Positions 22,850 to 33,270 of a stretch of 64,000 nucleotides of DNA are shown piece by piece; within the stretch, counting starts at the first letter, position 1, and every line of letters starts with the position of its first letter. Location of the stretch: the NCBI GenBank assembly GCA_030035585.1, contig CM057462.1, positions 92,277,234 through 92,341,233 on the forward strand, written 5' to 3'. Under the pieces are notes generated by a model, which did not search any database, was not told the origin of the DNA, and saw only the letters and a list, made by a program, of their open reading frames with translations. Source of the DNA: Dugong dugon (lineage: Eukaryota; Chordata; Mammalia; Sirenia; Dugongidae). The translations under genes were made by a program, and so were the position numbers.

Positions 22850-24230
22850 CCTATTTGGGAGGGGGGAAGATAAGATGTACTTCTTCTGCAACGTTTCTTG
22901 GTCACAATATCAATTGGCTGATGAGGAATGTTAGCCTCAAAATGGTTCCCTAAATTGTAATACTATTTTCCAGTTAGATTTGTTTTGTACTCAGGAAAGT
23001 AAATAGAATGAGAAAATATATGCTGATGCCTTTATGTCCTTGTATAACAACAAAAACACTCAAAATCAATGTAAATTTATGGTTCAAACTGAGGTAAAGA
23101 GACAAAAGGTCTTTGATTCCCCAGGGGAAAATGATTTTTCCCCTCTTCCTCCACTGTCAGCCTCACCCTTGTATCTGCCAAAAACATCTGGGCTGGCTGA
23201 GCCAACCTCAGAAATGGTTTCCCCGCCACACACTAGAAGTGGTGCAACTTTCAGATGGGGGACTTCCCTCCCGAAACAGGGCAACAGGCAACAGGGCGTT
23301 ATCCACTAAGACAAGTTCCTACCGGGCAGGAGGAAAGTGGAACTCTGGGATTAGTGTGGGTACCTACTCCATTCTCTACATCTGATTTGTTTAATTGGAA
23401 GAACAATCTCCCTCCTTATTGAGAGGACCCAAAATGTATTTACTTCCATCTTTGCCACACATTGCCTTACCTGGGCTGATTGTCAGGCACTCTTGGATAT
23501 CCTTTTGAGCCTGGAGGAGTGGAGATTAGTCTTAGGAAAAGCCAGAGAAGAAGCAGAGCATCTCCATCAGCCCAACAACCGTATTTAACAAGCTCCTGAA
23601 TTAGAAATACCTTTTTCTGAGCCTAGCTGGGACCATAACGATCCTCTGGAAAATGGCAGGCTCAACCATTTTTGGACTGTCTTATTGTGGGGTTGAAAGG
23701 AGGCCCTCCAAAAAAAAAAATTTAAGATCTATGAGGTCCGTCAAGGACCTACTGAGGATCCATCTACCTTCCTTGAAAGAATTTTTGCAGCATTCCGATA
23801 TGCAGATGTAGACCCAGAAGACTCAGAGAACAGAAAAATGATAAACATGGTATTTATTGGGCAAAGTGCACCAGACATTAGAAAGAAGTTACAAAAGGCA
23901 GAGGGGCATCTAGGTATGAGCCTAGCAAAATTAGTTGAAATAGCCTTTACAAGTGTATACTAACAGAGACCAGGTCCAGAAAAAGAAAGAAACCCAGAAA
24001 TTCAAACAGCAAGCAGCTTTCCTTGAGGCCGCTCTGGCTCAGGGGCCTTTCGAACCAGGCCAGCATAACCATCCGAAAGGACAAACAAGAGCCTTCCCCC
24101 GATAGGTTAAAATCAGTGTACTTATTGTAAACAGGAGGGGCACTGGAAGAAGTATTGCCAGAATTGGAAACCCAGTTGAAGCCTAGCTGCCCCTGAGATG
24201 CTTCAATCTGCCCAGCCTGAAGATTCAGAC
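22850..24230 (+). pseudogene. gag: ERV gag remnant (capsid and nucleocapsid)
   Basis: Structural polyprotein relic. A matrix/p12-like proline-rich segment is readable around 23100-23300, and a capsid region around 23360-23960, with the C-terminal half in one frame from about 23725 (FLERIFAAFRYAD...) until a stop near 23960. A retroviral zinc knuckle, Cys-X2-Cys-X4-His-X4-Cys, is intact at 24117-24158 (CTYCKQEGHWKKYC). At least two frameshifts and several stops separate these parts, so the gene is dead. Confidence 0.75.
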
Positions 24231-24232
24231 TG

Positions 24233-24470
24233 ATGAGGACTGGGACATCCACCCACCTCCAAGCTTCATTCATGGAGCCCCTGTTTACATTCAAGGTGGG
24301 AAATAATCTCGTAGATTTTCTTGTTGATACAGGAGCAACCTATTCTGTCTCAAATCACCTGAAAGGATCACTTTCTCCTCGAACTAAGCAAGTAATTGGG
24401 GTAATAGGAAAGACTTCTACAAGCAGGGCTCATCAACTGGTGTAAATCCACTTTCCACACTCCTGTGTTC
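24233..24470 (+). pseudogene. pro: ERV protease remnant
   Basis: A frame of about 70 codons contains the aspartic-protease active-site motif LVDTGATYS, with the catalytic Asp codon at 24326-24328. In retroviruses this enzyme works as a dimer and cleaves the Gag and Pol polyproteins. Downstream the frame closes and protease/reverse transcriptase sequence appears to be missing between about 24445 and 24500, suggesting a deletion. Confidence 0.75.
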
Positions 24471-24479
24471 CCCAGTAAA

Positions 24480-25165
24480 GAAGCCAAAAAACAGGAGAAT
24501 ATTGGTTTGTGCAGGACTTAGGTGAAGTCAGTCAGATAACTGAAAACCAGCACCCTATGGTTCCAAACCTTTATACTCTCCTAACCTCCCTGTCTCCAGA
24601 CTACACCTGGTTTACTGTCCTAGACCTGAAGCATGCCTTCTTCTACCTTCCTTTAGCCCCTGAATCTCAGGAAATATTTGCCTTTGAATGGGAGACACTC
24701 TATTTGGGGGAAAAAAAAAAAACAACAATATTGCTGGACCGTTCTCCTTCAGGGGTTCAAAAATAGCCCCACCCTGTTTGGAACAGCCCTACCAAAAGAT
24801 CTCCGGGATCTACAGATGGTTCGGGGTCTCCTTCAATATGTAGATGAACTCCTTGTTGCTAGTTCTACCAAAGAGGACTCAGATAATAACACAATTCTAA
24901 CTTTGAACTTTCTAGCCCAGGCTGGTTATTGCTGCCAAGGCTGAGACCTCACAACAAAAGGTAACTTACCTAAGTTTCCAGATTTCTGAAAGTCAGAAAG
25001 CCCTGCTACTGGAACGCAAACAAGCAATCCTCCAGATCTCCACCCTGACCACCCTGAGGCAGCTTCTAGGCTTTCTAGGTGTGGCTAGTTTTTGCAGGAT
25101 TTGGATCCTGAACTTTGGGTTAATAACAAAGCCTCTCTACACAGCCACCCAAGGAAAGGTCTCTG
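24480..25165 (+). pseudogene. pol: ERV reverse transcriptase remnant
   Basis: The first catalytic motif is readable in VLDLKHAFFYLPL (Asp codon 24623-24625). The second, normally YVDD, reads YVDE at 24837-24848, so the last catalytic aspartate is a glutamate. An A-run at 24713-24722 goes with a frameshift, and the region between the motifs is shorter than usual. The product would have copied viral RNA to DNA; this copy cannot encode it. Confidence 0.8.
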
Positions 25166-25620
25166 ACCCCTTCAAATGGACAGACGAACATCAACATACC
25201 TTCCTGAAAATCAAGGAAAACCTATCTCTGCCCCGGCACACGTACTCCCGAACCTGAGAAAGCCCTTCGAACTGTACATACGTGAAACAGGGAGAGTCGC
25301 AGCAGGGGTCTTAACTCAAAAACAGGGTCCTTGGAGACCAGTAGCATATTTTTCTAAACTTCTAGATCCAGTCCCTCAGGGATGGCCAGCCTGTCTTAGG
25401 GCAGTAGCAGCGACTTGCCTTCTTTTAGCTGAAGCTGAAAAGTTTACCTTAGGTCAGCCTGTGACTGTGTTTGTGCCTCAGGCAGTTCTCACCATACTGG
25501 AGCAGCAAGGCGGGCTCTGGTTCACAGCAGGCCGAATGGCCCGCTACCAAGCCCAGCCCCTGGACAATCCAGTGATCACATTAAGGTAATTTCTACCCTG
25601 AACCCAGCCAGCCTGTTACC
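25166..25620 (+). pseudogene. pol: ERV pol, connection region
   Basis: An open frame at 25176-25589 (137 codons) gives the tether between the polymerase and RNase H: GVLTQKQGPWRPVAYFSK and LDPVPQGWPACLRAVAA are recognisable. It carries no catalytic residues of its own. A frameshift separates it from RNase H. Confidence 0.75.
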
Positions 25621-25639
25621 AACAAACCCTGCAGGTTTG

Positions 25640-26150
25640 CTCCCATGAAAGCCCCCCAAATAGCTGCCGGTAAAACAACCAACGTTTACCTGGATTCCAG
25701 GTATGCCTTCTCAGTCCTGCATGCTCACGGGGCAATTTGGAAAGAACGGGACCTTTTAACGTCAGTTTGGAAAGAAATTAAGTATGCTACAGAAATTTTA
25801 GCCCTACTTGAAGCTGTGAAAATGCCCACACAAGTTTCGGTCATGTATTGCCCGGGACATCAAAAGGGAACTTCCAATACTGTTTCAGGCAATGCTAAAG
25901 CCGACAAAGCTGCCAGGGCTGCTGCCAAACAAAGTGTGAGTTCAAAGGCAGGTAAACAGATAACTTTAATCCCTTCTTTACAACTTCCAGAAACAGCTCC
26001 AAATTACTCTATTAGCGATCTCATACAAGAAGCTGAATGGGGAGCAACAATAGATTTTCATGGATGGAAAAGTTACGATTCCAGGACACTTGGTGGACTC
26101 CCTTCTCTGCAAAGCACGTTTTTCTACCTGTTACGAGAAGAAGCCCTTTA
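25640..26150 (+). pseudogene. pol: ERV pol, RNase H region
   Basis: The 237-codon frame at 25645-26358 opens with the RNase H domain: VYLDSRYAFSVLHAHG includes an Asp-Ser-Arg-Tyr active-site motif, and YCPGHQKGTS with NAKADKAARAAA gives the His and final Asp region. The start of the domain, with its first catalytic acid, is not in this frame. RNase H removes the RNA strand during reverse transcription. Confidence 0.78.
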
Positions 26151-27135
26151 CAACCCGGTCTCTAAACACATTATCGGAGAAAACCTTCATCAAGCCATCC
26201 AGCAGGCAAACTATTCCTGCCAAATATGCACCCAAAACAACCCCAAAACAAGCCAGTCCCCTACCACTGGAATGCAGTATCAAGGAAAGAGTTCAGGAGA
26301 AGACTGGCAAGTTGACTTCACTGACATGCCAAAGCCCCTAGCAATTATAAATTTATGATGGTGTTCATTGATGCTTTTTCCGGTTGGGTAGACACTTTCC
26401 CTTGTAAAACAGAGAAAGCATCAGAAGCTACAAAACAACTTCTTAATGAAACCATTCCCGGGTTTGGCCTTCCTGTAAAGATTGGAAGTGGCAATGGATC
26501 TCACTTTACCTCACAAATTACACAAGAAGTCTCTAGACTTTTAGGAATCAACTGGAACTTACACTCAGCCTGGAGACCACAGTCAAGTGGAAAAGTTGAA
26601 AAGATGAACCACATGCTGAAAAGCCAAATTGCTAAAGTCTGTCAAGAAACAAAGATACCCTGGCCCCGAGCTTTGCTCTTAGCCTTCTTGTGGGTATGGG
26701 TTGCCCCCAGAAGTGGGCTCAAATGGAGCCCTTTCGAAATTATGTATGGAAAACCATTTCTTAAAAATAACTTGCCTTTAACCAATACTCAGGTTTCTGT
26801 CACCAGGGAGCTCACTCTCTGAAAATATTTGTTGTCTTTGTCTAGTGTCCTATCTTCTATTCACAGGTATGCTCTCAGCTGTCTGAAATATCCTGGTGAT
26901 GCCCTGCTTCACCCATCCCAGCCTGGTGACCAAGTTCAGCTGAAAACCTGGAAAGTGGAGCCCCTTGAACTCCAGTGGATAGGACTGTGCATTGTTCTTT
27001 TAACCACCCACTTGGCAGCTAAACTCAAAACCATCAAAGCCTGGGTGCATCACACTCGTCTCAAACCAGCACCTCCCCTGGAAGATCCTCTGCAACAAGA
27101 ACAACCTCAACCAGCAAGCCTGTGCAGGACTTAAA
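26150..27135 (+). pseudogene. pol: ERV integrase remnant
   Basis: The N-terminal zinc-binding region shows the Cys pair in SCQICTQ (about 26215-26235). The core starts with WQVDFTD near 26307-26327 (first catalytic Asp). The second motif reads GSGNGSHF with Gly (26490-26492) where Asp is expected, and the third is GKVEKMN with Glu kept. A frame change at about 26355 splits the core. The C-terminal GPY/F-type domain is readable at 26904-27075 (HPSQPGDQVQLKTWK ... HHTRLKPAP). The enzyme joins viral DNA to the host genome; this copy is inactive. Confidence 0.8.
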
Positions 27136-27555
27136 ATATCTGTTTAAAAAGAAAAACAAAGCTAATGCCTAGCCTGTGCCCCTTCAAGCCAGAGACCCTA
27201 CATCATGATTGCACTCTTTATGTTTACATTGCCTTTACTGTCTTGGCAATCATTGTGTTCTTCCTTCTCTTTTTACAGCAGCTCCATGGACAGACAATTT
27301 TATCTGAAACCAATCCAGTCAGTAGCCACTGGAGGCAATCTCAACAACTGTTGAGTTCATTCAAAATCACCTAGTAGCTGTGAACATCATGACGCTTCAG
27401 ATGTCTGACCATTTTCCTTTTAACACAGTGAACCTCAGATTCTACAACGCACATGTTTATGCCAGACAACAAACTCAAAAGTTCCAGAGGTCCGGGCCAC
27501 CATCTACATAAAGGTCTATCTTCAAGACTGAAGATCCCGGAAACCAGAGGAGGGA
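27136..27555 (+). pseudogene. Region between pol and 3' LTR: possible env start remnant and polypurine tract
   Basis: A frame at 27165-27374 has a strongly hydrophobic stretch (VYIAFTVLAIIVFFLLFL), which could be an envelope signal peptide or a stray membrane segment. Only about 180 bases remain before the LTR, so env is absent apart from this. A polypurine tract, accagaggagggaa at about 27542-27555, directly precedes the LTR and would prime plus-strand DNA. Confidence 0.55.
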
Positions 27556-28101
27556 ATGTAACCAACTGGGTTAAATTGTTCTCCTTCCTGGAATGTAACC
27601 GACAGGGTTAAACTGTTCCCCCTCCTCCCATCATACCCAGAGTCTGTGAGTTCCTGATAAGGCATTCTGTGTAACAGCCCAAGGCCATTCTACTGCTCCT
27701 TTGCTCAAGGCTGCTTATTACTCCCTGCCCCCCTTCCATTCGAACATGAGCAATAAGCCACAAAGTTGCCCTTAGATAAACTCCGTGTTTAATACCCCCC
27801 AGGAAAACACTTCCCTAACCACCATATTGCATCCCCCACTGCACCCCTATACAAGTTAATTAGTTCCTGAAATTGCCGGCCTATTCCCAGAAACTTCATG
27901 AATTGTGCATTAGTTCCCTACCCCAATCCCTATAACTGCCGTAGAATTCCCAACCTTGGGGAGCTAGATTTGAGACTAAGTCTCTGAGCTTGTTGCATGA
28001 CCAGCTTACAATAAAGTCTACTTTCTCTTTCTCAGAGGCCTGGTGTCTCTCAATTGACTCGAAGGGTTGCGATGGGCAGGACTCACCCTCATTGGGTTAC
28101 A
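27556..28101 (+). repeat. 3' LTR
   Basis: Starts tgtaaccaactgggttaaat. It has two copies of the 37-base unit (27556 and 27593) where the 5' LTR has three. Poly(A) signal aataaa at 28010-28015. Proposed end gggttaca, followed by cttc. Confidence 0.85.
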
Positions 28102-28105
28102 CTTC

Positions 28106-28374
28106 TCACAGGAACTTGAGAAGCCCAGGTGAACTGATACCAAGTTTTGGGTCCCAGAGGTCAGAGTTAGGCACAGGATTCTCACCACAATGACCAGGAA
28201 CATAAATCACCAGAAGAAAGGCTGAGCCAAAGTCCTTGGCATAAATCACATCAGTGAATGCCCTGAACAGAAGCAGGTGGGGTCAGGGTCTGGGAAGGTT
28301 TGGAAGGGAATGGGACCAAGCTCAGAGCAGAGGGGAGAAGGCTGTAAAAGCACGGATCCTGGCTCTTCTCTAAC
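28106..28374. other. Unique DNA
   Basis: Nothing recognised. Confidence 0.4.
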
Positions 28375-29695
28375 CAGGTGGCATCATCCAGTTCCATCTG
28401 TAAATCAATAACTTCCAAATTTATATCTTTACCCTTGACCTCTTCCCAGAACTCCAAGGTTTTATATCTCACTGTTCATTTGTCATTTACTTGGATGTCA
28501 TTTAACTTAATTATCATGATCATCTTATTCTTTCCCTGGCTTTTCCCATCTCAGTAAAAAACCCTTAGGCAACCAGATGTTCAAGCCAAAAATTTAGGAG
28601 TTATCCTTCAATTCTTTCTGTCACTCTCCCTCCTGCCACCACCCAATCCATCCAAGAGTGCTATCAACTCTACCTTAGAAATATATCCTGAAACTCTCTG
28701 CTTTTCTCTCTCCACTGATACCACCACAGTCCAAGGCACCATCATCTCCGACCCAGACTACAGCAATGACCTCCATTTAAAGGTTCCATGGTTTCCATTT
28801 CTGCCTTGCTCCAGTTCTCCACACAGCAGCCAAAGCAAACTTTTAAAAACAAAATCATAACACATTACTTCCTCTTTAAAATCTTTTAATAGCTTCCCAA
28901 CCCACATAGAATAAAACCCAAACTTCTAGCAGTAGCTCATACACTGCACATGATCTAGCCCCTGACTATCTTTCCAAACTTATCTAAACTCACCACCCTC
29001 CCTCTTGCCCACCACACTTCAACCACCCCAAGCTCCTTTCTGACTGAAAGTCTAGCTGTTTCCTCTTTCCAGAATTCCCCATTCCTTATGCCACCCCTCC
29101 GTCCCCAGCAATTTTCTCATGACTGTCTCCTTCTTGACATTCTTGTTCTTCTACTTGACATTCAGACCTAATTAACGCCACCTACCCCACAGAACCCTTT
29201 CTTGACCAGTTCTTCTGAAGTAGCTACCTAGTCACTACCACACGGTTGTTATTAGGTGTCATTGAGTTGACTCTGATTCATAGCAATTCCATGTGAAAGA
29301 GTAGAATGGCCCCATAGAGTTTTCTTGGCTATAATCTTTACAAAAACTGACCACCAGGTCTTTCTCCCACAGAGCGACCAGGTAGTTTTGAACTGCCAAC
29401 CTTTCAGGTTAGCAGCGGGGCGCTTAATAGTTTGTGTCACCAGGGCTCCTTACTATCACATTACCATGTTACCATATTTCATTTGTCAGCCTTAATAGCA
29501 TTTATCCCTAGCAAACCATTTTACTGTGTTTTTGTTTGTTTCTGTCCTTATTGATTTATTGCCTTCCCATCACAAGAGTATAAACTTCATGAGAGAGAGG
29601 CAAAGTCAGTCTTGCTCACCACTCTATGTCTAGTTCCTAAAACAACACTAGAGCCATGGTGGGCATGCAAAGAGTATTTGTTGAATGACTGTTAC
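28375..29695 (+). mobile_element. L2 LINE, ORF end and 3' UTR, split by a SINE
   Basis: About 1.1 kb of L2: 'tcaagccaaaaatttaggag', 'caaggcaccatcatctccga', 'acacagcagccaaagc', 'cacatgatctagcccctgac', resuming after the SINE at 29450 through 'agagtataaacttcatgaga' to 'gagtatttgttgaatgactg'. It includes the last part of the decayed reverse transcriptase ORF, not readable as protein. Confidence 0.85.
29245..29449 (-). mobile_element. AfroSINE inside L2
   Basis: 'gttgttattaggtgtcattg' tail to 'caccagggctcc' head. Target duplication actaccaca / actatcaca lies on either side. Confidence 0.92.
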
Positions 29696-29920
29696 ATGGC
29701 TTTAAGATGCATGTTCATGGCTCTTTGGACCATGCGAATGGATTAGCCTAGTTTAAAAATATGAGATTAGGTAGACATTGGCTCCTGGTACACAACTGAT
29801 GTTTGCAGTGGACACTTTTGGTGCCTGGCCTCCCATTAGCCCACCTCTGATTTCAGCTGCAGGTGTGGCGGGCAGTTCTGTGCATGCTGCTCCCTGAGCT
29901 ATTCTGATTTAAGGATTTTC
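29696..29920. other. Unique DNA
   Basis: Nothing recognised. Confidence 0.35.
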
Positions 29921-30105
29921 AGAATGAGAGAAGGAAGGAGGAGTGGGGGAAGGAGAAAAGGGAAGGGGAGAGGAAAGAAGAGGAGAGATGAGGCGAAAGA
30001 GGACGTAGGAGAGGAAAGGAGAGAAGACATGAGGCGAGAGAGAGACAAGAAAAGGCAAGACAAGACAAGGCAAGAGGAAGGCACAGAGGAGTCCAGGAGA
30101 GCTGG
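29921..30105. repeat. Polypurine tract, about 185 bases
   Basis: Almost only A and G with rare T or C: runs of gagag, ggaag and acaag units. The opposite strand is polypyrimidine, which opens frames in several registers (the Ser/Leu/Pro-rich frames there are artefacts). Confidence 0.9.
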
Positions 30106-30250
30106 GGAGTTCTTCCCTCCCGGGCAATCTTCAACAAATGAGTGCTGGAAGTTGATGGATAGATGATCTGGCCTTCAGTCTTCCAGCTGGACTATCCTGA
30201 GATGTATTCTACACAATTCCTCAGGGAGACCCAGCAGAATTGAACTACAG

Positions 30251-30408
30251 CTGCCCTGGTGGTGTAGTGGTTAAGAGCTATGGCTGCTAACCAAAAGGTT
30301 AGCAGTTCAAATCCACCAGGTGCTCCTTGGAAACTCTATGGGGCAGTTCTACTCTGTCCAATCGGCTCACTATGAGTTGGAAATAACCCAACAGCAATGG
30401 TTTTTTCT
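30251..30408 (+). mobile_element. AfroSINE, short subfamily
   Basis: Head 'ctgccctggtggtgtagtgg', then 'caggtgctccttggaaactc': the central 'gggagaaag...attacagcc' block is missing. Tail 'aacccaacagcaatgg'. Confidence 0.9.
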
Positions 30409-30414
30409 TTAACC

Positions 30415-30578
30415 TGTGCCCATAGTAGTAACTAGCTCACAGTCTCTACTGGCTATTCCTCTTCTTCCTCTCCCTGCCCCCTCACTCTTGCTTGCTGGCT
30501 CACCTCCCAAGTAAACCATCTGCATCCAAACCCTAACCCAGGCTCTGCCTTCTGAGGTACCCTAACTAAGACAGTGCT
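30415..30578 (+). mobile_element. LTR-type repeat 3' end
   Basis: 'ctcacctcccaagtaaacca', 'aaccctaacccaggctctgc' and 'taccctaactaagacag' resemble the end of old mammalian LTRs. The family is not certain. Confidence 0.4.
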
Positions 30579-30819
30579 TAATAGTTTTTGCACGCATGAA
30601 TGATTCAATTGTGGTAGAAGGTTTCAGAGCTAAAGGCTAGTCTCAACTGTTTGCATAGGCTATAGATTTATATATCTTTGTTATGCTGTCCCCTTTGGGA
30701 AAAAAAGTTCTCATTTGCATGGATAATATCCATTTATTAAAACGTGGATTTGCATACTTAAATTTCCAAAGTGCTTTCTCTCTCATGGAACTCATTTCAC
30801 TATTAGATTCTAATTATTC

Positions 30820-30950
30820 CAGTCTGTGTGACCTTGACCAACATTTCACTTCTCAATCAACCCATATGTAAAATGAGTGGGCGAAATAGATAATTTCTGC
30901 GGTCTATTTTAGCACAGAGGTTCTGTAGCTCTATAATGCTAGAGCAGATA
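30820..30950 (+). mobile_element. MIR fragment
   Basis: 'ctgtgtgaccttgaccaaca' and 'catatgtaaaatgagtggg' are the MIR core. Decayed. Confidence 0.6.
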
Positions 30951-31017
30951 GTATTTACTGAGGGCAAACACAGGCCTACCTAGAGTCAGGAGCACACCTC
31001 CTATGGCCAGAGGCAGA

Positions 31018-31412
31018 TATTTGTTGTTGTTAGTTGCCGTCCAGTGGGCTCTGACTCATGGCAACCCCATGCACAAGAAACAAAATGCTTCCCAGTCCTG
31101 CACCATCTTCACAATCACTGGTATGCTCGAATCCATGGTTGTGGCCACTGTGCATTTCAGGTGCCATTCAACCTAGGGAGTTCATCTTACAGCAGTAGAT
31201 CAGACAATATTCTGTTGTAATCCACAGGATTTCCACTGGCTACTTTTTGGAAGTAGATCACCAGGCCTTTCTTCCTAGTCTGTCTTAATCTCAAAGTGCT
31301 GTTGAAACCTGTCCACCATAGGTTGCCCTGCTGGCATTTGAAATACTAGTGGCATAGCTTCAGCATCATAGCAACATACAAAGCACCATAGGATGACAAA
31401 TTGACAGACAGG
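31018..31412 (-). mobile_element. Small non-autonomous RTE derivative (5' and 3' ends joined)
   Basis: Left part (31018-31165): tail 'gttgttgttagttgccgtcc' plus 'ttgtggccactgtgcatttc', like the RTE 3' end at 34738. Right part (31166-31412): 'tttcttcctagtctgtctta', 'gaaacctgtccaccatagg' and 'catcatagcaacatac', like the RTE 5' end at 37790-37920. The coding middle, about 2.8 kb, is absent. It would depend on RTE enzymes for movement. Confidence 0.8.
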
Positions 31413-32079
31413 TGGTGGGAGACAGATATACTACGAGGTTAATAATGAAGATTAAGCTTTGGGGCTCCTTACTTGCAATAGCCCCCTCCAAGACCCTGGG
31501 AAGGGCCTTAGCAATGTGCTCACATGGTCATATGTTTTTGTAAAATGTGCGGTAGTAATAGAGTTTTGTGTTGTTTTTCTTAAAGAAGGTCCCCAAATTT
31601 TTATGAGCTTCAGACTATTCAAGCCTAGATCTGCCTTTCATCCTGTGCCCTTGTCCTGCACCCTGAATGAATCCTGCTGTGGCTTCACCCTGACGCCACA
31701 CTGGAGCCTCAGTGATAATAGTCCACCGGGTCCTGGGGAGAGATGTGATTCTTTCCCACTCATAGTCTACCGATTTGCAATGTAAGTAAACAGTGGGTGC
31801 ACTCAGATTTCAAAATGTCTCTATCTTTGAAATCTCTGAGTTGGAAGTCTTTGTGCTGCTGAACTATCTTTTGGATTTTAGAAGGTAGGTGGCTCTAAAC
31901 TCTCTTTCTACCCGCAATGTTTTTGTTTAGAAGCCTTAATTAGTACACTTTAATTTAGACTATTTCTGTCTCCCTGAAAACGGTTTTAACAAATGATAGG
32001 TCATGGTTGTTTGGAAAGTTTCTCACTACAAAAAGGCCCCAGATTAATCAACCCTGCAGTATTTATTTATGTTTAAAAT
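31413..32079. other. Unique DNA
   Basis: A 108-codon plus-strand frame (31459-31785) shows no recognised domain. No repeat assigned. Confidence 0.4.
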
Positions 32080-32268
32080 TCACTTACCATTTATTGAATG
32101 CCTGCACTGTGCTAAGAGGTTTACATGCATTAGTTCATTTCTCCCTCTGAAAAACACTATAAGGTATTATCCTCATTATATAAATGAAGAAACCAAGGTG
32201 CAGAGAGGTTAAGAAATTTGCTCAAAGCCACACAGCTAGGAAATGGTGAAGCAGAAATTCAACCCGGA
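32080..32268 (-). mobile_element. MIR
   Basis: 'ctgcactgtgctaagaggtt', 'tgaagaaaccaaggtgcaga', 'agccacacagctaggaaat'. Directly followed by a tandem duplication. Confidence 0.85.
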
Positions 32269-32269
32269 A

Positions 32270-32333
32270 AGCCTTTTATCCTGCACTATGTTACCCCTAA
32301 AAGCCTTTTATCCTGCACTATGTTACCCCTAAA
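32270..32333. repeat. Perfect 32-base tandem duplication
   Basis: Unit begins agccttttatcctgcact and ends gttacccctaaa; copies at 32270-32301 and 32302-32333 are identical. Confidence 0.95.
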
Positions 32334-32498
32334 ATCAGGTGAGACCCTCCTGGCAAAATATCTACAAACTCTTGGAGCTAACACATTTGAGGGACAACAT
32401 TGATTTCCAAGTAAAAATCGCAATATGTTTACTAAAAATCACTCTCATTTTTTGTATTTAGGTTTGTAAGTGACTATCATGCCATATATGCAGTGGTA

Positions 32499-32580
32499 TC
32501 CATCCATCCATCTGTCCGTCCATCCATCCATCCATCTGTCCATCCGTCCATCCATCCATTCATCCACCCACTCATCTATC
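32499..32580. repeat. (CCAT)n simple repeat
   Basis: ccatccatccat runs with interspersed ctgt and ccgt variants. Confidence 0.92.
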
Positions 32581-32639
32581 CGATATCCTCCACGCATCTG
32601 TTCTAGGTGAACATCACATGTCCAGTCTTACACACATCT

Positions 32640-32770
32640 CCTCTCATGTCATTTTCCACCCTCAGAAAGACTTCCCTTTTCTTCTTTGCTCATCTAAATC
32701 CTACCCAGTTTCTCATGTTCCGGATTCAAATCCTTCCTCTTCCTTGAAGTCTTCTCCGACTACCTGGGTT
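32640..32770 (+). mobile_element. Possible old LINE (L2/L3-like) fragment
   Basis: 'tcaaatccttcctcttcctt' and 'gaagtcttctccgactacc' resemble a common LINE 3' segment. Weak. Confidence 0.35.
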
Positions 32771-32799
32771 CTGATGAGATCAGTCTAACTCTGGATTGG

Positions 32800-33035
32800 A
32801 TATAATTTTAAGAACACAAATCTCAGCTCTGTCTCTCATTAGCTGTGTAATCAAATTTCTGTTTCTGAGTCTCTAGTTTCCTCATCCTCATCTTGTAAGA
32901 TGGAAATAATAATAATGATGAAAATAATATTGATAATATCTACTTCATAAGGTAGTTGAACGATGAAATGAGAAACTGAGTGTAGAAGTACATGGCAGAT
33001 GGTAGATACTTAATAGAAGTTATTTCCTCTCTTTC
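32800..33035 (+). mobile_element. MIR
   Basis: 'cagctctgtctctcattagc', 'cttgtaagatggaaataata', 'ggcagatggtagatacttaa' in MIR order. Confidence 0.8.
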
Positions 33036-33109
33036 CTCCATTGCTCCTACCTTCTCCACAAATTGGACCAATGATTTGTACTACAGTTGACTCAGACTCT
33101 GGTTATTAA

Positions 33110-33270
33110 TTAGTGACTTAATGTTTATAAATCTTATTTCCCTGGTAAGGAGCCTATAAATTCCTCAAATGCATAGACCTCATATTCTGCATCTTTAGCA
33201 TCCTTCTCCCTGCATGAGGTTCAGATGTTGCTAGGTGCATAGTAGATGTTCTTTAAATGCCTGTCAGGTC
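33110..33270 (+). mobile_element. L2 LINE 3' end
   Basis: 'ggagcctataaattcctcaa', 'gcatctttagcatccttctc', 'ctaggtgcatagtagatgtt'. Confidence 0.6.

Larger units (their letters stand above)
21949..28101 (+). mobile_element. Gammaretrovirus-like endogenous provirus (ERV1), env-less and broken
   Basis: Two similar LTRs of about 0.55 kb enclose about 5 kb with gag, protease, reverse transcriptase, RNase H and integrase remains in retroviral order. A 4-base cttc lies on both sides (21945-21948 and 28102-28105), consistent with a gammaretrovirus-type target duplication. All genes carry frameshifts or stops, so no complete protein can be read. Assignment to the gammaretrovirus-like class rests on the CCHC knuckle, integrase layout and duplication size, and is inference. 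Confidence 0.85.

Noticed and set aside
29899-30137. Three overlapping minus-strand Ser/Leu/Pro-rich frames
   Set aside because: All are readings of one polypyrimidine strand.
32499-32580. CCAT array considered as a CRISPR-like or regulatory array
   Set aside because: Pure four-base simple repeat without spacers in mammalian DNA.
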